Shown: positions 58,801 through 64,000 of the stretch, in pieces
How the letters are laid out: each line of letters begins with the position of its first letter
How positions within the stretch are numbered: position 1 is the stretch's first letter
Origin: Sipunculus nudus
Taxonomy: Eukaryota; Annelida; Sipuncula; Golfingiida; Sipunculidae
Assembly (NCBI GenBank): GCA_026874595.1
Contig: CM049309.1
Coordinates: forward strand, 48,220,079 to 48,284,078
Reading direction: 5' to 3'
Length of the DNA: 64,000 bases
Position numbers and translations under genes: made by a program
The notes under the pieces: generated by a model
Told to the model about the DNA's origin: nothing
Database searches by the model: none
What the model saw: the letters and a program-made list of their open reading frames with translations, nothing else

Positions 58801-61800
58801 CCAAGCTTGTTTATAAATGTCACAAGCTTTTCTTGTTCATATACCTGAAATCACATGCATAGGAAGAGTATTTCACTACCTTGTAGGGATTGAAATTATA
58901 AACAGTCCACAAGCTTTTTTGTATATTTATATATGATCGAGACTTTTGGTATTTTGAAAGACATAAGTGTAGTACTGTGACCTAGCAGCCTAGACCTATA
59001 ATAAAAAGAATGCATCATGACCGGGTCATTCGAGACTGTGCTTGTAACCATATTTATAAGCTTAGACGGGCTGCTTTGTCTGTCAGTTTGTCAAATAAGA
59101 TTTGTCTCTTGTACCTCATGGTCATCAATTTCAGGGGATATGAGGCTTCATAGTTAGTTCAAACACTGATTGGACTCTTGACAATAAGAAATGTTGGTAC
59201 ATATATGGCAGCAGTGATACAAAATAATTGAGGCATGGTACGTCAAACATCATATGATACAAGATAGTAATGATACAATACATGTCTTCTGCCTGGTTCA
59301 TGAAAAGTAAACTGGTACTTACTTCCTCCTGTAAAAATTGTTATTAAACCATCAATAAAATTTTATTTCCTAACAGACTTATATATCATGACACACTATT
59401 CATTCAGGTTATAATGTTGTCAACATGTAAAGCAATTGCCAGTACAGGTTCCTCTGATAATACTGATATGATATGTATGACTGTGTATCAGTGTATGAGT
59501 TGCATTGTGTATTAACTGTTACACCGATAATTCCCATCCTCATCTTTATCTTTCATAATAGTTTCAACCTTATTGTAGGAGCAATGTTGTATATATAAAT
59601 TTACTGGTAAATATTAAAATTTTAGTTTTAAATGTTTGAACTTGCTGGATACTTTAATGACTGGCTAGGTACTGAGATATTTTACCCGGCTGCATGTCTG
59701 TATACTATATGTTTAGTACCTTTAAGTTGTCAACCATTGAGCCTGTTCATTTGATTATGTGATGATAATAATAATGATATTGTTCATTTTCCATGAATAT
59801 TACTCATTAGGTTCTGTAAGGACTTGTGAAGAAAGATTCTGGTTTGTTGGAGGTTAATTAGTCAAATTATCTATTTTGTCATCATAGCATTCACACACCT
59901 TAAAATTACCTTAAAACTCCTCATTTTAAACTAAAAATAAACTGCCAACAAAAATGAACTAAATTGTATCTGTTTGGGCCAATACAACTTTTTATACACA
60001 TCTGTATTACAGGTGCAATAAATACTTTCAAGTTTTCTCTCACCTTAAATGCAGATGTGTTATAATATTTCTTCCAGGAAAGTCTTAGATAAAAAGTAAT
60101 GCTTTCGCCAGTGTAAACAGTTGTGTTTATCTTTTCACATAACTTGGGTTTGTTTACTGGTTCTTATATCATTCAGGTATGGATTTGATGTGAATCAACT
60201 GCATATTTGTTTGTGTCAGTCATTTGTCACTACTTAACAAGTATGTCTACTGTATTATGTCCTGTAACACAAACAGCCACATAATTATGTAACATTCATT
60301 CATAGATCCCTAAGATTACTGATCATGCAGGGCAAATCCTGAATTCATTTCCTTTTATGAGAGTACCTGGTTTGTTTGAACATTTTGGAGGAACAACAAC
60401 TTTTCATTGTGAACATTTTGGAGGGACAACAACTTTTCATTGGAATGATGTTACATGTATTGGCAGTGTTGTTGTTGAGTAACCTTTAGGACAAGAATGA
60501 GTTCAGTCCCACCCTTCAGAGGCCAAGACTGAGTCTGATTCCCCATCAGAGTCTGTGCAACCTTAGATTTTAGTGCCTGAATTCTGGTCTGAGATGACAC
60601 CAGGGTTATAGCCACGCCTATTGGTGCCACTTGGGGGTACGGGCTTCTGCTGGCCGGCACAGAGCTAACATTTGGGACCCACCATCCTGCACAACAGATC
60701 TTAAAGACCGTAAAAAATCAACTACCAGCAATGAAACATTGGTTATTTATTACCCCAAACTGTATTGAATTTGTGCCTCATCAGTATATTTACAAAAATG
60801 AATTGATCAAGAGCCAAAATAATCATAACACATACAATAATGCCCTTAGGCATGCAGGCCTGGGACCCCCCTGCTGTGGCCACCCCTGCTCACTTTGCCA
60901 GTGTCTGTAAATTTAGCCGGCGCTCAAATTTTTCAAGCTATAAGCCTTGTTGACACAAAAGTGAAATATGGCGGTCTAATTCAGTGTTTTAGATTTCTGA
61001 ATTGTCAGAATATAATTTGAACAAAATGTGAATATAAATAGCAGAGGATACATAATAAGTCAAACTTTAGCAGCCCTGGGCCAGCCTTAGTGATAAGTAT
61101 AGCTTTGTTTATACTAGAAAGATCTTACTTGATCTAGCCAGATCTAGCTTGGACCACATTTCATCTTTCATTTTTTGTGGAGGGCCAATGGACTGTTTAA
61201 CAATACCTGTTAGTGTTCAAATCTTGCTTTTACACTCAGCATCTGGTCCAATCAAAACTGCGCATGTATTACTCCAGATCAAGCGAATTTCACTCCAGTT
61301 CTATTTACTCACAAAATTGAGCACACTCAAATGGCAGTCTAGTGAATCTTGTAGATGCCAGAATCTAGACCCATCTGACACTTGCTGGTCTAGCTAAGAC
61401 CATTCCAAACTGAAATCTAGCATGTATGCCACTGATCTAGCACATTACAAGACTCTAGATGGATCTAGGTTTGGTGTGAAAATGGGGCTATTGCCTTCTG
61501 AGGCTAAGACTTGTAGTGCCTGGCTTCGAGAGCAGAATCGAGGCCAAGATTAGTCTCAAGACCACCACCAATGAAGAAGAGCCCTAAAGGTCCACTCTTC
61601 ATCTGTCAGATTTAGTTTGGAGATTCACTCTGATGTCTTAATTAATAACATCATCTTGATATTTCCTAACCCAGAGATGGGGCACGGGGTGCAGCAAGCA
61701 CATGCCCATCCCTTCACCTTTTATTACCCAAAACCAAGGAAAAATGGAATATTATTTGCTTAATACTGAAAAACCTCAAATTTTTCATTCTCGCACAATT

Positions 61801-62928
61801 TGCTTCCCTATGCTTCTGGATGTGAAAATTTTGTAAAACATTTACTAGCACTTTTGGCACACATGTTTACTTGTGCAAGGGTGTTAACCTCCCCCCCCCC
61901 CAACTTTTCTAAGGTCCTGTTTCTGGTCCTGTAGCCCATCTGGTGTACATGAAAACCTGAAATTAAAAATTGAATTCATCCTCATTCTTTAGACAGTGTC
62001 GTTGGCAGGCCATCAACCTATCCTAAAAAAAATATTTTTTAAAGTTCAAGTCTCCTTAATATATGGGTCATGGGGAGAATGTTCTGTTCTCTGTTTTGAT
62101 TTATGGATGAACAAATATTTGGAAAAACAAGATACAGACATATTGGGATCTACTGTATATGGGTCACAATGTTTTGCCTTAGTGATGCATTGTGTATACT
62201 TGTGTACTAACTTTTTGTCCTAAGATGTTTTATAAATTTGTTTATATCTGTCTAAAATTTTATGTACAGTTAAAGTTACTAAAACCTTGAAACTGTGACC
62301 ACCAAGGGACCTTGATAAAGTGGTCACATTTTCAAGGTGGTCATCCAAGTGAGGTATTATATAAAGAGAAATAAGAATCAGGGCCATGAACAAGTGGTCA
62401 TTATTTAGAGGTGATCGCTATACTGAGGTGGTCATTGGATGAGGGATTTCTGTATTTCAGGAACAATTATTTCATCCCACATAATTATAATCCTAGGAAA
62501 ATCAATTGGTCTGATGCAGTATGTGCATAATTATGCCTTTTGTTAAATGTGCTTAATCATTGTATTCTACATTATGTAAGCAGAGTCATGATGTATTACA
62601 CATTTAGTACTTCTTTGTTTTACACATTTAATGTTTCATATATGTAATTATAATGTCTACCATATTTCATAGTATGAATGAATTTAAATTATTTTGTCAT
62701 ATGTTACAAACATGATTGTTTTATCTCACAGTTCATGTGAACTTTTTATCTTACAGATGTGTGATATGCATGTGTGAATTCATGATGGGAGACGCTGTAC
62801 GGTACCTGCCCTGTTTGCACACATACCACAAGGAATGTATTGACGACTGGTTAATGCGCTCATTTACCTGCCCGTCTTGTATGGAACCAGTAGATGCTGC
62901 TCTACTCACGACGTACGAGACCAGCTGA
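28789..62928 (+). CDS. RNF11: RING finger protein 11, whole gene
   Basis: Three coding exons, 28789-28899, 44476-44627 and 62757-62928, join in phase to 144 residues (human 154). The protein starts MGNC, giving Gly2 for N-myristoylation and Cys4 for palmitoylation. A PPPPY motif follows at residues 32-36, able to bind WW domains of NEDD4-family ligases. A conserved central helix LTEEEQVQIAKRLGLI comes next, and a RING-H2 domain at the C-terminus has the order C-x2-C, C-x-H-x2-H-x2-C, C-x2-C. The end DWLMRSFTCPSCMEPVDAAL is essentially identical to vertebrates. Family knowledge: RNF11 sits on endosomal membranes and modulates ITCH, SMURF2, NEDD4 and A20 ubiquitin-editing activity. No disabling lesion seen. 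Confidence 0.97.
28900..29928. other. RNF11 intron 1, first kilobase
   Basis: AT-rich intron with a G run at about 29408-29418. No gene is seen. Confidence 0.6.
30003..30021. repeat. GC-rich perfect hairpin
   Basis: GTGGGGGC and GCCCCCAC flank a three-base loop. It stands out in AT-rich DNA and lies just upstream of the tRNA-derived SINE. It may be the end of a small mobile element, but its partner end was not found. Confidence 0.5.
30125..30340 (+). mobile_element. tRNA-derived SINE
   Basis: The head resembles a tRNA: an A-box-like TTAGTAGCGTGTAGGGC is followed by a perfect B box GGTTCGATTCC at about 30180-30193. A non-tRNA body follows. No functional cloverleaf with a matching acceptor stem is evident, so it is a SINE or tRNA pseudogene, not a tRNA gene. 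End coordinates are approximate. Confidence 0.65.
30594..30724. repeat. Imperfect foldback (hairpin) of about 130 bp
   Basis: The left arm, 30594-30633 (starting GGACTGGACCAGATCCAGAT), pairs with the right arm at 30685-30724 (ending ATCTGGACCAGTCC). About 40 bp per arm pair with a few mismatches around a ~50-base loop. No coding sequence. Confidence 0.75.
30725..33029. other. RNF11 intron 1, between foldback and element A
   Basis: AT-rich intron. Overlapping plus-strand frames at about 31713-31992 have no recognisable domain. No element was delimited. Confidence 0.55.
33030..35335 (+). mobile_element. Helentron-like (HINE) element A
   Basis: The 5' end GTATCCCCAGAC forms a hairpin with GTCGGGGGATAC across an AAA loop. 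The terminal motif recurs inverted as TGTCTGGGGATAC at 35291-35303. A perfect hairpin GGCACCTGCGGTGCC follows at 35307-35321, then a CTAGTT terminus at 35331. This is the asymmetric inverted repeat plus 3' hairpin plan of Helentrons. The core is a tandem array. There is no Rep-helicase, so the element is non-autonomous. Minus-strand open frames inside are by-products of the repeat. Confidence 0.78.
33690..35180. repeat. ~287-bp tandem repeat array with AGGTCA motifs
   Basis: The phrase TCCAAAAATTAGTTTCTGG recurs at 33862, 34151, 34437, 34725 and 35013, intervals of 286-289 bases. Each unit contains two clusters of AGGTCA-type half-sites, such as GAGGTCAAAGGTCAAGGTCA. It is the core of Helentron-like element A. 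Confidence 0.9.
35336..38110. other. RNF11 intron 1, between elements A and B
   Basis: AT-rich intron with CA/TA microsatellites around 36487-36580 and 36680-36700. Small open frames show no known domain. No gene seen. Confidence 0.6.
38111..41150 (+). mobile_element. Helentron-like (HINE) element B, interrupted by element C
   Basis: The 5' end TATGCCCCCGCCAC folds back on GTGGCCGGGGCATA across an AAA loop. The motif recurs inverted as GGCGGGGGCAT at 41116-41126. The hairpin GTGTCGTTCCGACAC follows at 41129-41143, then CTAGTT at 41146. The core is a ~180-bp tandem array (CAGTTACAGATCGAG at about 38258, 38434, 38614 and 38776, resuming at 40826 and 41006) split by element C. It is non-autonomous. 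Confidence 0.78.
38899..40810 (+). mobile_element. Helentron-like element C nested in element B
   Basis: It splits the 180-bp array of element B. The 5' end TAGCTCAG pairs with CTGAGCTA at 38922-38929. Near the other end lies TCAGCTGAGC (40777-40786), then a short hairpin GACCCATAGGTC (40792-40803) and a CCTTGTT terminus. The CTTGTT end matches that of copies D and E, suggesting one wider family. Just inside the left end is a CCGT microsatellite (38941-38983). An 8-bp repeat TGTACTGA flanks it loosely, but may be chance. Confidence 0.65.
41151..44475. other. RNF11 intron 1, 3' part
   Basis: AT-rich intron. A small hairpin TATACCG/CGGTATA lies at about 41215, and AGGTCAAAGGTCACC-type motifs occur at about 43892 and 44280. 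No gene or delimited transposon seen. Confidence 0.6.
44476..44627 (+). CDS. RNF11: RNF11 coding exon 2
   Basis: 152 bases, phase 0 start after a TTGTTACAG acceptor and phase 2 end at donor GTGAGT. It encodes ESAPVYHPSP, then the conserved LTEEEQVQIAKRLGLINHLP, then the linker into the RING domain. The reading frame continues in exon 3 through a split Glu codon. Confidence 0.96.
44628..49860. other. RNF11 intron 2, 5' part
   Basis: About 5.2 kb of AT-rich intron. A C-rich homopolymer run lies at about 48680-48703. Frames at 47133-47504 and 47645-47869 lack any known domain or splice support. No gene seen. Confidence 0.6.
49861..50078 (+). mobile_element. tRNA-derived SINE interrupted by the LTR element
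   Basis: The tRNA-like head has an A box TGGCTCAGGGTTAG at about 49872 and a B box GGTTCGAATCTC at about 49916. A GC-richer body follows. The LTR retrotransposon lies at its 3' side, so the tail may resume after 58245. It is not a functional tRNA, since the acceptor-stem pairing is poor. Confidence 0.65.
50079..50314 (-). repeat. 3' LTR of the Gypsy element
   Basis: 236 bp, bounded by TGTAA and TTACA, GC-richer than its surroundings. It is identical to the other LTR except for one base in the CACCTGGTC/CACCAGGTC segment. No TATA box is apparent. Confidence 0.95.
50315..50328 (-). other. Polypurine tract
   Basis: The minus strand reads GGAAAGGGGAGGGA immediately before the 3' LTR. Position and composition are those of the plus-strand primer of LTR elements. 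Confidence 0.85.
50329..50950 (-). other. Non-coding 3' internal region of the Gypsy element
   Basis: About 620 bases between the pol tail and polypurine tract. No envelope-like frame or transmembrane protein was recognised. Confidence 0.6.
50951..51757 (-). pseudogene. Integrase C-terminal part of broken pol
   Basis: A 268-residue frame. It begins MVNSSTGFSANQVMLGREV, the usual end of a Gypsy integrase core. It continues with a coiled-coil-like stretch and a GPY/F-type chromatin-binding module (VYKGPYLIIVSRHPLYSV at about residues 107-124), then an acidic, Ser-rich tail. It is cut from upstream pol by a TAG stop (about 51764) and a frame change, so it would not be made as part of a full Pol. 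Confidence 0.85.
51758..53865 (-). pseudogene. Pol remnant: protease, RNase H, integrase zinc domain
   Basis: A 677-residue frame (to 51832) plus trailing broken sequence. An aspartic protease lies at about residues 20-110, with DRAA at 31-34 where the family has D(T/S)GA. The reverse transcriptase (normally several hundred residues) is absent: the frame runs from the post-protease linker straight into RNase H at about 287-330 (LTPEQRRYCTMRKELLAI, then RTDH). An HHCC integrase zinc finger follows (H576 or H583, C613, C616), then the start of the core with its first Asp (MERVHLDVL). The core is then deleted. The segment with the catalytic-Glu motif (LERHNRTLLQMIR, about 51840-51875) survives in another frame. 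Not functional as a polymerase or integrase. Confidence 0.9.
53952..54698 (-). pseudogene. Gag, C-terminal part with CCHC zinc knuckle
   Basis: A 248-residue frame. The N-terminal helical retrotransposon-gag segment (LKQEERQTLEEFGQKV) is followed by a Met/Glu/Arg coiled coil at about 155-185, a Ser/Arg stretch, and a CX2CX4HX4C knuckle (CFKCHQKVHFKQDC). The knuckle binds packaged RNA in related elements; its usual Gly before His is Val here. It is out of frame with the N-terminal part (54695-55969). The pol frame overlaps its end in the -1 register. Confidence 0.85.
54695..55969 (-). pseudogene. Gag, N-terminal part, frameshifted at its end
   Basis: A 424-residue frame from a good ATG. It has an N-terminal helical region, a long Ser/Arg/His-rich disordered middle (about residues 190-370), then the conserved gag entry LITFSGGKNTNWDSFIYQF and LLDCLSGKALDYV. 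After ALDYV the frame leaves the family consensus and stops, while the consensus (SDYRTLTRKL) resumes in the neighbouring frame. A small indel near 54710-54730 is the simplest explanation. No clear slippery site was seen, so mutation is likelier than programmed shifting. Confidence 0.85.
55970..57990 (-). other. 5' leader of the Gypsy element
   Basis: A leader of about 2 kb between primer site and gag, unusually long. It holds the 64-bp tandem array at 57057-57470. Otherwise non-coding and AT-rich. Packaging signals presumably lie here but cannot be pinpointed. Confidence 0.7.
57057..57470. repeat. 64-bp tandem repeat with two hairpins per unit
   Basis: Units begin at 57057, 57121, 57185, 57249, 57313 and 57377, exactly 64 apart, with a degenerate last unit. 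Each holds CAGTGAATGATTTTCACTG (stem-loop) and GTCAGTG...CACTGAC (stem-loop around CAGATAT or CAAATAT). Lies in the transcribed leader of the LTR element. Confidence 0.93.
57991..58003 (-). other. Primer-binding site, tRNA-Ser-like
   Basis: Minus strand TGGCGACGAAGAT, two bases after the 5' LTR. It matches the complement of the 3' end of a typical animal tRNA-Ser(GCU) (TGGCGACGAGGAT) with one mismatch. tRNA identity is from memory, not search. Confidence 0.6.
58006..58241 (-). repeat. 5' LTR of the Gypsy element
   Basis: 236 bp, TGTAA...TTACA, one mismatch from the other LTR. It would carry the element's promoter, reading leftward and antisense to RNF11. Confidence 0.95.
58246..62267. other. 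RNF11 intron 2, 3' part
   Basis: AT-rich intron. A short direct duplication of ACATTTTGGAGG-ACAACAACTTTTCATTG occurs at about 60380-60440. A GC-richer patch at about 60600-60960 and CTAGAT-rich DNA at about 61110-61460 are unexplained. No gene seen. Confidence 0.55.
62268..62460 (+). repeat. Dispersed MITE-like repeat, copy 1
   Basis: Contains AAACTGTGACCACCAAGGGA, AGTGGTCACATTTTCAAGGT and GAGGTGGTCATTGGATGAGG. A second copy in the same orientation lies at about 63787-63967, and a diverged relative at about 21520. No terminal duplication established. Confidence 0.65.
62757..62928 (+). CDS. RNF11: RNF11 coding exon 3 (RING-H2 domain and stop)
   Basis: 172 bases after a TTATCTTACAG acceptor, completing a split Glu codon, ending with TGA at 62926-62928. 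It encodes the full RING-H2 finger: CVIC, then CLHTYHKEC, then CPSC. RSFTCPSC keeps the threonine known as the AKT site in human RNF11. Confidence 0.97.
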
Positions 62929-63786
62929 GACTGTGATGTCCACCCAGCCAAAACAACTGTCATGTTTCTTTACTACCCTGAGAAGAGCTTGACAAATGTC
63001 TAGCTTAAAATCCTGAGGGATATTTGAAGTATATTGTAACCTATGTATTATCACCATGGTGTTTCATAGCCCCCTTGACGCAATGTCCAAAGACATGCTT
63101 ACAATAACACAAACAATGGGGTACTAAAAATATTCTTATTATTTATTATGGTAATTCTGATTGTGCCCCTCCGTGTCATCTTGTCTATGTTCATGTATTT
63201 AAAAAATGTAATTAATGTCAAGTTTGAACACTAGAGGGCACTGAGGAGCAAAAGCAGTACTACTGTAAATAACAGTTATCATGTTTCAGTTTACCCCATT
63301 TAATTAGCTCACACTGACAGTCACACATACACCTTACATATCTAATATAAAATTCAACATTAATCTTTAAACCATGGCTGATTTTGCATTGGCCTTTCAC
63401 ACTGTTCAATATTTCATTTTCTGGTATCATTGACTGAATATGATATACACTGGAGAAAACTCCAACACAAAGCTGCTTTACCAAATCTCCATATATCTGT
63501 CATACAAAATCTGCTCCCAGCCATATGGTTGATTACTGACATAAAGGCTGGCTGTGTGGTAGCCCTTTTGACAAATCCAGATCATATATGCAAGGATGCC
63601 ATTTATATTGGTGTATGTGGTGAGACGCATTTCTGAGGGTGGCTTAAACTAAACTGGATGATGGGATAGATGTATATAGCACTGTTTGTTTTCATCAGAT
63701 TAGTTTAATATGTGAAGTTGATTGTATCAGTTGGGTTGTGATTCCTTAGATATGGAAAGACAGTATGACTGAAGATGCTTGTAATA
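62929..63786 (+). other. Probable RNF11 3' untranslated region
   Basis: No downstream coding frame with a domain is seen. I noticed no canonical AATAAA in this stretch, so the transcript may use a variant signal or extend past the window. Confidence 0.5.
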
Positions 63787-63967
63787 CAGTAAAAACACGA
63801 AATTACGACCACCAATAGGAACTCGATATAGTGGTAGCATTTTGAGGTGGTTGTCTAAGGGAGGTCTTATATATAAAGCAAGAAAGAATTGGAACTGTAA
63901 ATAGGTGGTCCTTATTTTGAGGTGGTTGCTAAACTAAGTGGTTATGAGGTGAGGGTTGACTGTAAAT
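63787..63967 (+). repeat. Dispersed MITE-like repeat, copy 2
   Basis: AAATTACGACCACCAATAGGA, GTGGTAGCATTTTGAGGTGG and AGGTGGTTGCTAAACTAAGTG parallel the copy at 62268-62460 in the same order and orientation. The two copies flank RNF11 exon 3. Confidence 0.65.
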
Positions 63968-64000
63968 CAGGACTGTTTTAGGCTCCACAAGTGGGCTGAG

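Overview
This is AT-rich eukaryotic nuclear DNA holding two spliced protein genes in head-to-head orientation, with introns full of mobile elements. The proteins and the repeat types suggest a marine mollusc, probably a bivalve. That taxonomic call is inference: it rests on short-hairpin, tandem-core (pearl/Helentron-like) repeats resembling those common in bivalves, and on animal orthologues of two vertebrate proteins.

Minus strand, 2637-26908: a complete FANCC orthologue (Fanconi anaemia core-complex subunit C). I resolved 11 coding exons. All have GT donors and AG acceptors, and they join in phase to give a 595-residue protein (human FANCC is about 558). Plus strand, 28789-62928: a complete RNF11 orthologue (RING-H2 ubiquitin-ligase cofactor), three exons, 144 residues, with introns of about 15.6 and 18.1 kb. 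The start codons are 1.88 kb apart, so the two genes probably share a bidirectional promoter region.

The FANCC introns hold two hAT-type non-autonomous transposons, each with a perfect 8-bp target duplication (6546-7451 and 24461-26598). They also hold a TIR element of unknown superfamily (22165-24124) and two same-orientation Helentron-like elements of one family (13213-16700 and 17183-19795). RNF11 intron 1 holds a tRNA-derived SINE, a foldback sequence, a Helentron-like element with a 287-bp tandem core rich in AGGTCA motifs (33030-35335), and a second Helentron-like element (38111-41150) interrupted by a third (38899-40810). RNF11 intron 2 holds a tRNA-SINE interrupted by an 8.2-kb Ty3/Gypsy LTR retrotransposon on the minus strand (50079-58241). 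Its two 236-bp LTRs differ at one position, yet its pol lacks the whole reverse transcriptase and most of the integrase core, so it was probably mobilised in trans.

The two genes act in different pathways: FANCC in the nuclear DNA crosslink-repair ubiquitin pathway, RNF11 in membrane-associated ubiquitin ligase regulation. Apart from both concerning ubiquitin, the window shows no functional link beyond shared upstream DNA. No tRNA or rRNA gene, CRISPR array or prokaryotic feature was seen.
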